A stretch of 29,730 nucleotides of DNA from Akkermansiaceae bacterium (GTDB lineage: Bacteria; Verrucomicrobiota; Verrucomicrobiia; Verrucomicrobiales; Akkermansiaceae). The position numbers and the translations under genes are program-made. The stretch lies in the NCBI GenBank assembly GCA_023301545.1, contig JALZUI010000104.1:1-29730 (forward strand), given 5' to 3'. This document shows, piece after piece, positions 15,165-23,309 of the stretch (the stretch's first letter is position 1; every line of letters begins with the position of its first letter). Below the pieces are notes generated by a model, which was not told the origin of the DNA, did no database searches, and worked only from the letters and a program-made list of their open reading frames with translations.

Positions 15165-16001
15165 TCATTTAGCGTGGCGACCTACAGCAGTGATCCAGCG
15201 CCCCCCTTTAAACTCGGGAAACTCAAGACCAGCATCGGATGCTGCCTGTCTCGTCTGCTCCCACTGAGTCGCCAAAATCCCTGAGATAATAATCGTCCCT
15301 TCTGGCTTAAGCGCTGATTTAAAAATCGGGAAGGCCTCCTGCAGAATCGTGGAAAACAAGTTCGCGGTAATGAGGTCGAATTGTTGCTCAGGCTTCCACT
15401 CGAACACATCCATGACAAAGGCATTGACCTTATCAGCCTTGTTTTTCACCACATTTTTCACGGCAACACGTACCGCTTGTTCGTCATAATCAAAAGCCTC
15501 TACTGAGGTCGCGCCTAGTAAATCAGAAGCCATTGCAATCACGCCCGTACCACACCCTGCGTCCGCAACTGTCCACGGAGTTTTGCGCGCTTGAGCAAAG
15601 TCAACCAAGTAACGCAAGCAAGTAGAAGTAGTGGGATGATCGCCAGTGCCAAACGCCATTTCCGCGGGTATATTAATAATAATCCGCTCCGGGTATTCCT
15701 CCTTAAGTGCTTGCAGCACATCGGCCTCAATAGTTTGCGTCAGGACTAACTTATCCCTAATCAATAAAGGCTTGCGAGTAAGATCCTGCGGCGCCTCCCA
15801 CGTCATTGTTTTTACCTCGCGAACACTTCCGCCAAACTGCGTCTTAATCGCTTGCGCTTGCTCTTCGGTCTCACAATAGACCTGCACTCGCACACTTTTC
15901 CCGCCCTTGATCTCCTCGATCACGGCATTCGTATTTCCATAGAAACGCTCTTCCCAAGCGTCCTCCCATTTTTTGGAGGAGAGTTTTGACCAAAGGTACA
16001 T
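15165..16001 (-). CDS. prmA: Ribosomal protein L11 methyltransferase-like SAM methyltransferase
   Basis: The protein has 278 residues from the ATG at 16001 (MYLWSKLSSKKWEDAWEERF), which matches the usual short PrmA start. The frame continues to a GTG at 16028, the alternative. The N-terminal substrate-recognition domain is followed by the PrmA signature AFGTGDHPTTSTCLRYLVDF, the SAM-binding ADAGCGTGVIAMASDLLGA, acidic VEAFDYDEQAV, and LITANLFSTILQEAFPIF where family members have NPPY-like VVANIL. It ends with GTIIISGILATQWEQ. It should methylate L11 on Lys and N-terminal amines. GTGDHP replaces the more common GTGTHP. It follows the kinase gene by 57 bp. Confidence 0.88.
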   Translation of the reverse strand: MYLWSKLSSKKWEDAWEERFYGNTNAVIEEIKGGKSVRVQVYCETEEQAQAIKTQFGGSVREVKTMTWEAPQDLTRKPLLIRDKLVLTQTIEADVLQALKEEYPERIIINIPAEMAFGTGDHPTTSTCLRYLVDFAQARKTPWTVADAGCGTGVIAMASDLLGATSVEAFDYDEQAVRVAVKNVVKNKADKVNAFVMDVFEWKPEQQFDLITANLFSTILQEAFPIFKSALKPEGTIIISGILATQWEQTRQAASDAGLEFPEFKGGRWITAVGRHAK

Positions 16002-16058
16002 ATCACCAAAGCTTAGACCACTAATCACTCATGCACGCAACTCGAATCCGCATCATAA

Positions 16059-18575
16059 TTACTCAGATTTGGACAAGACTACACGGAAGCCTGTTTCGTC
16101 ATTTTTTGCAGTGGGCTTCATCGCATTACGAAATTTTAGCAACAAACTCTCCTTTTGGTAACTTTTCCAACTCGCACCACGTGCGACGCCATATTCACCT
16201 ACCCCAAAGTCATCAGAAACCCACTCGTAAACATTCCCTGCCATATCACTTAAGCCATAACCATTCCCTTCATAGCCTCCAACAGGCGCAGTGTAGCTGT
16301 AAAAGTCATAATACCCCTCGATCACCCGCTCTCGTAACACGACTTCATCAGTGGCATGAGTTTCATCCGCAAAATTCCCACTACTATCACTAGGCGGCCA
16401 ATCCTCACCCCACTCAAAGGACGAGCCCTCAGCCACATCTCGCTCAAAGGGAGTTTGTCCCGTCTCGTTCTCTAGCTCCGCAAAATAGCTCCACTCCTCA
16501 TCCGTTGGAAGACGGTAAGCGTGCACCGAGCCAATACGCGACTCTTTACGCTCTTTCTCTGTAAGCCATTTACAGAACTCTTGAGCATCAGCCCGGCTAA
16601 CATTCACTACCGGGTGCTCAGCTTCTTGCTTAAAACTAGGCTGACCCGGTTGAGCTCGCTCCGTAGCCTTACAGAACGCTAAATAGTCATCGATACGGGT
16701 TTCATAAACAGAGGCCATCAAGACCTCATTAATCGGCTTCATGATCATTCCCATCGAATTCTCCCATTCCTTATCAAACACCACAGAATTATTAGCCCGG
16801 AGCTTTAAATTCAGCTCCGCGAGTTCGTTGTTTTTAAATTCATACTTCTTAGTATATTGCCTATACCCCTCGGCCTCAACGGTAATAACATGCTTGCCTG
16901 GTCTAATTTTATCAACCAGGAGCACCCCATCATTGAGCTCGTAATCCATTTGAACTCCGTCGATGAACAACGCCATTTCCACTGCCCCAGTAAACTTAGC
17001 AGCCAACGAAGAGTACGGAATCCCTTCAACGTAACAGACAAAAGGAACTAAATTGTTCTTTTTAGCCCCCGGTGAAGCTTTAGACACCTTGGAGTCCTTA
17101 TCTAGAGTTGCCTTAATCTGAAAGTCCTCGGTCAAATACCCTCGTTTAAGAGAAAGCCTCGTCAACCAAACACAGTAGGCATTCGCTCCTTTTTGGTCAG
17201 TGAGCGCTACTATCCGGTTTACACCATTAACCCTGATCGTCCCCGCTCCAAATTTATACTTAGAAGGCCCTTCCCCTTTTGGAAAATGACGTACCGCCCA
17301 CTCAAAGGTCTGGTGCTTCGCGATATGGCCATTCCCTTTAGGAGTGTAAGGGGCTCCAAGCGCGTCCGACCAAGGAGCTCCTTTCTGAGGAGGAGCGAAA
17401 ATCGGTAAAACCGCTTCCAGAATAACGGCTGGACCTTGGGCGATTAAGTCCTCTCGAACGGTAGCGTAGCCATTTAGGCGAAATTCATATTGGGTAATCG
17501 TTCCCTCCATTACCTCTCGCCCAGCTAGCGGCGTCGTCCCGATAAATTCACCATCTGTCGTCCACACCTCTGCTCCTGCTGGTAACGAAGTAATCTTAAC
17601 AGGCACAAAAGCCTCTTCCTTAGCATCCTCTACGCGTTCGGGGCGTAAAGTCATCACGAGCAACGCCCCTGCCAAAAGTAAGGACGCTCCTAAGGCTACC
17701 GGCTTAAACTTAGCTAACGGTAAGGGCTTACGATACCCTCGTCCGCGCGCAATTCCATCCAAGGCCTTTACCAGAGGTTCGGCTTGCTTAAGGTTCCGCG
17801 AAGGCTCACGGGCATCACAGACATCACAAATAATCGTATTTAGTTCCTTCCATCGCTTAGCCTTCTCCCCGTTAAAGGGGCATTCGGGAAGCTGAGGGAA
17901 GTCCATGCGATCCTTCCCCGTTGTCATTTCATAGAGGATTTTCCCTAAGGCATAAATATCAGCGCGACGTGTTCCCGGCCCCTCGGGAGGAACGAACCCT
18001 TGCGTTCCCACAAAAGTACGCTGCCCCGGAGCCGCTACTAGTCCAATATCGGCCAGCTTAGGAGCCCCATTATGATAAACAATGTTGGCAGGCTTAATAT
18101 CCCGATGCGCCAACCCCTTGGAGTGAAGAAAGGCTAAAGCCTCTGCGGTCTGACGCCCAAACTTAAGGCATCGATCTACATCAATCGACTTCTTGTCAGC
18201 GATCCTCAGGTCGGAGAGCAAGGTCCGTGGAATGTACTCCACGGGGTGAAAGCTCTGCCCTCGATCCACATCATCTGCCAACTCCATGACATAATAATAA
18301 AAGGTGTTTTCGTCAGACTTCTTAGAACGTCCGACGTGCAGGATCGGAATTAAACCTTGGTTACTACGGGAAATCGGTTCGTAATTTTTAATCCCTTCAA
18401 ATTCACGCTCAAAATCGACATCGACATCAAAGTCCTCTCGCCACACGACCTTAATCGCTCGCATCACGCCCGTAACAGCCTGCGCCATCCAGACATCACC
18501 ATACGCCCCTCCTCCGATTTTCCGGAGAACCTCGTGATCAGGAATGTTAGGAGCGTTTCGTATCTTCTCTCTCAT
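16059..18575 (-). CDS. Membrane Ser/Thr protein kinase with PEGA-like and FGE-sulfatase-like sensor domains
   Basis: The protein has 838 residues. Residues 12 to about 275 are a Hanks-type kinase, with glycine loop IGGGAYGDVW (20-29), Lys42, HRDIKPANIV with Asp159, and DIG instead of DFG (Asp176). PPEGPGTRRADIYALG replaces APE. Helix 292-309 spans the membrane. Outside it lie a PEGA-like segment (326-385), a degenerate segment (about 398-492), a second PEGA-like segment (530-580) and a C-terminal SUMF1/FGE-sulfatase fold (602-836: NSMGMIMKP, YRLPTDEEW, GLSDMAGNVYEWVSDD, GVARGASW). The RGGSWxCxxxxC cysteines of true formylglycine-generating enzymes are absent (RGASWKSYQKES), so this domain is likely a ligand or structural module, not a sulfatase activator. 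Its start overlaps the sigma-factor stop by 29 bp, so the two are co-translated. Confidence 0.88.
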   Translation of the reverse strand: MREKIRNAPNIPDHEVLRKIGGGAYGDVWMAQAVTGVMRAIKVVWREDFDVDVDFEREFEGIKNYEPISRSNQGLIPILHVGRSKKSDENTFYYYVMELADDVDRGQSFHPVEYIPRTLLSDLRIADKKSIDVDRCLKFGRQTAEALAFLHSKGLAHRDIKPANIVYHNGAPKLADIGLVAAPGQRTFVGTQGFVPPEGPGTRRADIYALGKILYEMTTGKDRMDFPQLPECPFNGEKAKRWKELNTIICDVCDAREPSRNLKQAEPLVKALDGIARGRGYRKPLPLAKFKPVALGASLLLAGALLVMTLRPERVEDAKEEAFVPVKITSLPAGAEVWTTDGEFIGTTPLAGREVMEGTITQYEFRLNGYATVREDLIAQGPAVILEAVLPIFAPPQKGAPWSDALGAPYTPKGNGHIAKHQTFEWAVRHFPKGEGPSKYKFGAGTIRVNGVNRIVALTDQKGANAYCVWLTRLSLKRGYLTEDFQIKATLDKDSKVSKASPGAKKNNLVPFVCYVEGIPYSSLAAKFTGAVEMALFIDGVQMDYELNDGVLLVDKIRPGKHVITVEAEGYRQYTKKYEFKNNELAELNLKLRANNSVVFDKEWENSMGMIMKPINEVLMASVYETRIDDYLAFCKATERAQPGQPSFKQEAEHPVVNVSRADAQEFCKWLTEKERKESRIGSVHAYRLPTDEEWSYFAELENETGQTPFERDVAEGSSFEWGEDWPPSDSSGNFADETHATDEVVLRERVIEGYYDFYSYTAPVGGYEGNGYGLSDMAGNVYEWVSDDFGVGEYGVARGASWKSYQKESLLLKFRNAMKPTAKNDETGFRVVLSKSE

Positions 18576-19233
18576 GCTCCTCTAAGATCTTAAGTTCGCG
18601 TTTAAAGATCGAGCCAACACGGTGTTTTGACAAGTACACTTGGGCAATACTCACGTCTAACTCCTGCTGCACCTTCTTCGCCTCCCATTCTTGAATAACA
18701 TAACAATGGAAGATCTGGAACTGTTTGGGTGAAACCTGGCTTTTCACTCGTTCTAGTGCCGCATCCATAAGGTTTTTCTTCCATTCGGAGTCCCACATTC
18801 GCTCCATTAGATCGCCTTTCGGATCTCCGACTCGGTCGATTTTGGCCGTCGACCGATCATCTTCAAATTCAAAGTTATTGGCAGACGTGTCTTTTTTCCT
18901 TTTACGGAACTGGTCGTTAATCCGCCAGCGCGTCATATTCATTAACCAAACCTTATAGGAACCCTGCTTAGGGTCATATAGGTTTTTCTTACTCTGCTTC
19001 GCTACGCTCAGGATGGTCTCCTGTACCATATCAAAGGCCTCATCCGAACGTAATCCTGACTTTAACCCCACCGCGTAAATTAACTTCCAATACGTACGGT
19101 AAAACTCGTCCCACGTCTTCTGATCCTCCCAGTCGCCTAGGCGCGCAATTAAACTTTTACGCGTAGCGGCGTAACCAGAGGCCATCACTTGATCCTCCTC
19201 AGGTTGTTCTGTTTTTGCTGGTTCGTCTAACAT
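18547..19233 (-). CDS. ECF-type RNA polymerase sigma factor
   Basis: The protein has 228 residues from the ATG at 19233, preceded by CCGGAAAAACG. The frame extends to a TTG at 19296, judged less likely. Region 2 is WDEFYRTYWKLIYAVGLKSG with DMVQETILSVAK and WLMNMTRWRINDQFRKRKK (-10 recognition and core binding). Region 4 is RVKSQVSPKQFQIFHCYVIQ with VQQELDVSIAQVYLSKHRV, a helix-turn-helix for the -35. No anti-sigma gene is adjacent. Instead it overlaps a transmembrane kinase gene by 29 bp, an arrangement typical of Planctomycete/Verrucomicrobial ECF groups thought to be controlled by phosphorylation or by the partner kinase. The target regulon is unknown. Confidence 0.88.
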   Translation of the reverse strand: MLDEPAKTEQPEEDQVMASGYAATRKSLIARLGDWEDQKTWDEFYRTYWKLIYAVGLKSGLRSDEAFDMVQETILSVAKQSKKNLYDPKQGSYKVWLMNMTRWRINDQFRKRKKDTSANNFEFEDDRSTAKIDRVGDPKGDLMERMWDSEWKKNLMDAALERVKSQVSPKQFQIFHCYVIQEWEAKKVQQELDVSIAQVYLSKHRVGSIFKRELKILEEHEREDTKRS

Positions 19234-19356
19234 CGTTTTTCCGGATTCTATAATTAAGGCCCTACAGAAGCCTGCCCCTTCTTGCTTTAAAGCCAAGGAA
19301 TAACTTCATATTTTTCTATAGGGGTTAAGTCATTCCAACATCTATCTCCTCGTGAT

Positions 19357-19509
19357 TTAATACTTTTTCGGCTTTTTACCTTTTGGAATCGCTGTCCCTT
19401 TGAACTTTTGGAGCTTCCGCTTTTTATTCTGCAAGGGCTTCGATTTCGGCTTTTTCTTTCCCTTAGCACTCGTACTGTGCTGCTTTAGTGGCGGTTTTGA
19501 TTCAGACAT
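19357..19509 (-). CDS. 50-residue lysine-rich basic protein
   Basis: I translated this by hand from ATG 19509 to TAA 19357. The product is about one third lysine/arginine (MSESKPPLKQHSTSAKGKKK, then PKSKPLQNKKRKLQKFKGTA, then IPKGKKPKKY) and has no hydrophobic segment. GAGG lies 3-6 bp before the ATG, one of the few good Shine-Dalgarno matches in the window, which favours it over a competing 60-residue GTG-started frame (19469-19287). The composition suggests binding to RNA or DNA, or a disordered polybasic tail. The remaining sequence of 19234-19611 holds no other gene: 19234-19356 is an A/T-rich leader to the sigma factor, and 19510-19611 contains the mraZ promoter on the other strand. Could still be a chance ORF. 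Confidence 0.5.
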   Translation of the reverse strand: MSESKPPLKQHSTSAKGKKKPKSKPLQNKKRKLQKFKGTAIPKGKKPKKY

Positions 19510-19553
19510 CTCCCTCTTACCTAACAGCTATTTCCCCAGAAAGTAATAAAAAT

Positions 19554-19583
19554 TTGACATTCAAGTGCATTAAAGTGTATCAA
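19554..19583 (+). promoter_or_regulatory. Promoter of the mraZ-rsmH-ftsL-ftsI operon
   Basis: A perfect TTGACA -35 box (19554-19559) is followed after 18 bp by TATCAA (19578-19583). Transcription would begin near 19590, leaving a leader of about 22 nt before the TTG start of mraZ at 19612. The 10-bp-spaced repeats at 19561-19590 overlap the spacer and the -10 region, as expected for an autorepressed promoter. Confidence 0.65.
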
Positions 19584-19590
19584 AGGACAC
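19561..19590 (+). promoter_or_regulatory. Putative MraZ operator: 10-bp-spaced direct repeats
   Basis: Three consecutive decamers align exactly: TCAAGTGCAT, TAAAGTGTAT and CAAAGGACAC. The shared core is AAGTG (third copy AAGGA) at 19563, 19573 and 19583, one helical turn apart. MraZ proteins bind short direct repeats on a 10-bp period in front of their own gene: TGGGN-type in Escherichia coli, and AAAGTG(T/G) with 3-nt spacers in Mollicutes. The middle copy here is AAAGTGT, an exact match to the latter. Confidence 0.6.
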
Positions 19591-19611
19591 TGAAAACCAT
19601 AAAAAACAAGT

Positions 19612-20076
19612 TTGAGTGCACCAAGATCCAGTTTTGAAGGCGAATACGAACACAAGCTCGACAAGAAGCTTCGTGTCTCTGTTCCCTCATTGTGGCGACC
19701 CTCCGCAGGAGGATCGTTTGGCCTTCGGCTACTCAAATGGGAACTCTCAGGCGTCCCTGTTATCAAGGCGTTGACCGAAGAAGCCTTTGAAGCCGCTCTC
19801 GCCTCCATTCAAGCTTCTGACCTTCCTGCTGGAGTCAAGAGCCGACAAAAAGCAGCCCTCTATACTCACAACCAACCTGTCTCCGTCAATGAGCAGGGGA
19901 AAATCTCTATCCCCAAAAAATTTGCGGAAGAACGGGGATTAGCCGCTGAAGAAAATATCCATTTCCTCGGGCGTGGCAACTACTTCGAGATCATCACGCC
20001 TAACAACTACGCGCTCCTTATGGCTAACGAGCAAGACGTCCTCTCCTCCCTCTACGACACTCTCGACTTTGGATAA
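19612..20076 (+). CDS. mraZ: Transcriptional regulator MraZ
   Basis: The protein has 154 residues, near the family norm. It has two SpoVT/AbrB-like swapped-hairpin repeats. The first is FEGEYEHKLDKKLRVSVPSLWR with Asp17 and Arg21; the second, SVNEQGKISIPKKFAEERGL (91-110), has the usual DxxGR as NEQGK. MraZ forms a ring that binds direct repeats in front of its own operon and represses the division/cell-wall cluster. An in-frame TAA at 19600 means the start must lie after it. TTG at 19612 is the only start codon before the essential Phe-x-Gly, so a rare TTG start is assigned. First gene of the operon, 5 bp before rsmH. Confidence 0.9.
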   Translation: MSAPRSSFEGEYEHKLDKKLRVSVPSLWRPSAGGSFGLRLLKWELSGVPVIKALTEEAFEAALASIQASDLPAGVKSRQKAALYTHNQPVSVNEQGKISIPKKFAEERGLAAEENIHFLGRGNYFEIITPNNYALLMANEQDVLSSLYDTLDFG

Positions 20077-20081
20077 TACTC

Positions 20082-21044
20082 ATGCAGCTTAACACTCCAG
20101 CACCTACAGACCAACTTGGTGGATCCGAGTACCACATTCCAGTACTCCCCACTCAGGTCTTAGAGTCGTTTAATTTTCCCGACCCGGCAGAGCGTACGAT
20201 CCTAGACGCTACGGCAGGAGGCGGAGGTCACTCCGAACTCTTATTACGCCAAGGGTTCCGTGTTATCGCACTCGACCGCGACCGAGATTCCCTACAGGAA
20301 ACCGCCGCTCGCCTCTCTAGCTACGGAGAACGCTTCACCAGTGTACACTCTAACTTCTCCGACCTCGATACCGCCCTCGCCTCGCTCAACATCCCCTCTG
20401 TAGATGGCATCTTAGCCGACTTTGGAGTGTCCTCACACCAGCTTGATGAATCCTCACGCGGATTCTCCTTCATGCGCGAAGGCCCTCTCGACATGCGCAT
20501 GAACCAGACCAGTGGCCCGACAGCGCGTGAGGTCATCGAAACCTACAGTGAGGAAAACCTGAAGCAACTCTTCCGCGAATACGGCGAAGAGAAAAAAGCA
20601 GGGAAAATCGCCCGCTGCATCGTAGAGGACCGAGGAGAGAAGACCTTTGCTACCACCCTCGACCTTGCCGACTTTATCCTAAAAATCATCGGCAAACGCG
20701 AAAAGATTCACCCTGCCACCAGAGTTTTCCAAGCCTTACGCATCGAGGTAAATGATGAGTTAGGCGAGATCAAAACCCTCATGAGCAAGTCTCTCGACCT
20801 CCTCAACCCTGGAGGCAGACTCTCCCTCATTTCCTTTCACAGCCTTGAGGACCGCCTCGTCAAACGCTTCATCGCCCACCACAGCCAAGCCACAATCGAC
20901 CGCCCTGAATGGCCCGAGCCCAAACCTAACCCAGACTTTTCTCTCCGAGCCCTAACTAAAAAACCCCTCATCGCCGACAAAGATGAGTGCGCGCGCAACG
21001 TTCGCGCCCGCACCGCCAAACTTCGCGTCGCTGAGAAACGATAA
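20082..21044 (+). CDS. rsmH: 16S rRNA (cytosine-1402-N4)-methyltransferase RsmH
   Basis: The protein has 320 residues. It methylates N4 of C1402 in the ribosomal P site using SAM. Signatures are HIPVL at 18-22, DATAGGGGHSELLL (SAM motif I, 42-55), ALDRDRDS (motif II), DGILADFGVSSHQLDESSRG, RGFSFMREGPLDMRMN, and ATRVFQALRIEVNDEL. It ends CARNVRARTAKLRVAEKR, matching the conserved N-x-RxRxAKLR tail. The conserved position after mraZ supports the call. The start is ATG 20082; GTG or TTG alternatives upstream are not needed. It is followed by the ftsL-like gene after 10 bp. Confidence 0.97.
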   Translation: MQLNTPAPTDQLGGSEYHIPVLPTQVLESFNFPDPAERTILDATAGGGGHSELLLRQGFRVIALDRDRDSLQETAARLSSYGERFTSVHSNFSDLDTALASLNIPSVDGILADFGVSSHQLDESSRGFSFMREGPLDMRMNQTSGPTAREVIETYSEENLKQLFREYGEEKKAGKIARCIVEDRGEKTFATTLDLADFILKIIGKREKIHPATRVFQALRIEVNDELGEIKTLMSKSLDLLNPGGRLSLISFHSLEDRLVKRFIAHHSQATIDRPEWPEPKPNPDFSLRALTKKPLIADKDECARNVRARTAKLRVAEKR

Positions 21045-21054
21045 CTAAACAACT

Positions 21055-21375
21055 ATGTTCAAGCAACTTAACAAAACCTTCTACATTTGCGCTTACACCC
21101 TCATCTTCGCCGCCAGCGTTGCGGTTGGAATCAAATACGTCATCATCAAAAACGAACAAACGCTCGTCCAACGTGATATTGATGAAATTCGTAATCAAAC
21201 AAGTAAGAACAATAACTTACTGGATCAATACAAGGCTGAGCTCCAACACACGAGTAACCGCTTCCTCCTCAAGGAACGCGTCAAAACGCTAGACACCCAG
21301 CTCACGCCCATCCAGCAACACAACGTGGTGACCATCCCTGCAGTCAACGCGCCTAGCCTCGCGACCTCAGAATAG
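21055..21375 (+). CDS. ftsL: FtsL-like bitopic division protein
   Basis: The protein has 106 residues with a short cytoplasmic N-terminus and one transmembrane helix (about 9-30, YICAYTLIFAASVAVGIKYV). A periplasmic coiled coil follows, with heptad-like hydrophobics (QRDIDEIRNQTSKNNNLLDQ, then LLKERVKTLDTQLTPIQQHN). Size, topology and position between rsmH and the transpeptidase gene match FtsL, which forms the FtsQLB scaffold. FtsL sequences diverge strongly, so the assignment rests on layout rather than residues. The stop codon TAG shares its last base with the GTG start of ftsI, giving translational coupling. Confidence 0.8.
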   Translation: MFKQLNKTFYICAYTLIFAASVAVGIKYVIIKNEQTLVQRDIDEIRNQTSKNNNLLDQYKAELQHTSNRFLLKERVKTLDTQLTPIQQHNVVTIPAVNAPSLATSE

Positions 21376-23246
21376 TGGATAAAAAAGATCACACACGTTA
21401 CCTCATCTGCGGTGGCGTTCTCATACTCGCGCTGACCACGCTGTCGATTCGAGTAATCAACCTCCAGTGGCTCGATCGTGACGCCAATGGCTTGGTCGCT
21501 AAGCGCAAGCCTCACATGCGCACCGATATCAAGCCCGCATACCGTGGCCTAATCGTCGACGCCAATGAGGAACCACTGGTCGTCAACGTCCCCCTAAACA
21601 ACCTCCATGTTGACCGTTATCACATGGATGATGAAAACCTAATCTCTTGGGGCGTAGCCTACAAGCGACTTCATAAGCAGGAAAAATGGCTCCAAGCCAG
21701 TGAGTCTGAGCAAAAAACGCAGCTCACCGACATGCGCTACTACCTGCTCAATAACTCCCTCCCTGTTGAGCTCATCAGTGAGCATAAGAGCTTTGTCGTC
21801 TCTCTCCTCGCTAAACCACTCAAAATGGATAAGGCCAAACTCTCTAGCGAGCTCAATCACCCTAAGAAAAAAGCCTTTCGTCTCGCCAAAGATCTCTCAG
21901 AGACCGAAGCCAACTACATCGAGCGCCTTCTAGAAGAAAATCGTATCTTCGGCCTCCACTTCAAAAAACACCTTACGCGTCACTACCCCAGCCCTACCCT
22001 CGCCTCTCACCTCATTGGATTCACCCGTGATTACCAAGGGATGGCCGGTTTAGAGCAAGAGTTCAACGAACAACTCAGCGGAACAGACGGCTACCATAAA
22101 CGCCGTAGCAATCCCAGCAACCTCTCTATTTATTCGGAGGACGAAGAAATTAAGCAGCCTGAATCAGGTCTCGACATCGTCCTCTCCATCGACGCCACCC
22201 TTCAATCGATTGTCGAAGAAGAGCTCGAAGCAGGCCTCGCCTTTGCTAAAGCCAAGAAAGGGTGCGCTATTTTCATAGATCCATCCACTGGAGATATCGT
22301 AGCTATGGCTAGCCGTCCTCACTACAACCTGAACACTAAGGAAGGCATCGCTGAAGGAAGCCGTAATTACATATTCAAAACGGCCATTGAGCCAGGATCA
22401 ACCATCAAGGCTCTAACAGTTGCCGCTGGCCTTAATGAAGGCCTCATCCGTACAAACACTTATATTGATTGCGAAAACGGATACTTTGAAGAGAAAAAAG
22501 TAGTTGTAAAAGATGACCACCCCAGAGGTCGCATTCCGGTTGCCGAAATCCTCGCCCGTTCAAACAATATTGGAACCTATAAAATTGGACGACAAGTAGG
22601 TCGTGACCGCTTTTTTGAATACCTGGACCTATTCGGAATCGGAAAACCCACCGCTCTGAACTGGAAGGGCGAAGCGCGTACTAAGGGAACGGTCAATAAG
22701 AACTCCCCACAGGAATTCGCCAGTGCCACCTTTGGCTACGCTATTTCTGTAACCCCTATGCACATGGCCATCGCCTACGCCGTAATCGCCAATGACGGGG
22801 TCATGATGAAGCCTAATATCGTTAAGCAGATTTCCAAGTACGACGGCACAATCGTAGAAGATTACCCCCCCAGCGTCCACCATCGCGTGCTAAAGACCGA
22901 GGTCGCGAAGAGCCTCCGACGCGCCCTAGTTACAGTGACTTCCGAATCCTACGGAACCGCTAAGCAAGCCCGCGTTCCTGGCTATAAGGTCGCAGGTAAA
23001 ACAGGCACTAGCCTCAAATGGGACAAGGGCTATAAAGAAGGCCGTGTCATCTGCTCCTTTGGAGGAATGATGCCTGCCGAAAAGCCCCGTCTCGCTGCCT
23101 ACATTGTCATCGACGAACCTCAGACCAATGAAGTTAAACGATACGGAGGAACCCTCGCCGCTCCCATCTTTTCAAAGATTGCCAAGCGCGCCGCTATCCA
23201 CCTCAATATTCCTACGACCGAACCTATTGCGGTCACTACTGAGTAA
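21375..23246 (+). CDS. ftsI: Division-specific peptidoglycan transpeptidase (FtsI/PBP3, class B PBP)
   Basis: The protein has 623 residues from a GTG that overlaps the ftsL stop by one base. A cytoplasmic tail and single signal-anchor helix (YLICGGVLILALTTLSIRV) lead to the PBP dimerisation domain (about 45-240: PAYRGLIVDANEEPL, then YPSPTLASHLIGFTRDYQGM). The transpeptidase domain has the acylated serine in STIK (342-345), SNN (396-398) and KTGT (542-545). It cross-links septal peptidoglycan in the periplasm. Downstream, where many bacteria have murE, there is instead a convergent M48 peptidase gene, so the cluster ends here. Confidence 0.95.
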   Translation: MDKKDHTRYLICGGVLILALTTLSIRVINLQWLDRDANGLVAKRKPHMRTDIKPAYRGLIVDANEEPLVVNVPLNNLHVDRYHMDDENLISWGVAYKRLHKQEKWLQASESEQKTQLTDMRYYLLNNSLPVELISEHKSFVVSLLAKPLKMDKAKLSSELNHPKKKAFRLAKDLSETEANYIERLLEENRIFGLHFKKHLTRHYPSPTLASHLIGFTRDYQGMAGLEQEFNEQLSGTDGYHKRRSNPSNLSIYSEDEEIKQPESGLDIVLSIDATLQSIVEEELEAGLAFAKAKKGCAIFIDPSTGDIVAMASRPHYNLNTKEGIAEGSRNYIFKTAIEPGSTIKALTVAAGLNEGLIRTNTYIDCENGYFEEKKVVVKDDHPRGRIPVAEILARSNNIGTYKIGRQVGRDRFFEYLDLFGIGKPTALNWKGEARTKGTVNKNSPQEFASATFGYAISVTPMHMAIAYAVIANDGVMMKPNIVKQISKYDGTIVEDYPPSVHHRVLKTEVAKSLRRALVTVTSESYGTAKQARVPGYKVAGKTGTSLKWDKGYKEGRVICSFGGMMPAEKPRLAAYIVIDEPQTNEVKRYGGTLAAPIFSKIAKRAAIHLNIPTTEPIAVTTE

Positions 23247-23309
23247 TAAAGAGCGAATACCTATGGTAAGGAGCCTCTTAGGGTGCCCATTAGATAAGCA
23301 TATCGAAAC

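Noticed and set aside
16059..18575. FGE-sulfatase domain as the activator of the sulfatase at 1446-2999
   Set aside because: The catalytic cysteine pair is missing (RGASWKSYQKES), and the domain is fused to a kinase.
19287..19469. 60-residue basic ORF on the minus strand
   Set aside because: It starts at GTG without a ribosome site and overlaps the better 50-residue ORF in another frame; its lysine/arginine richness is a shadow of that composition.
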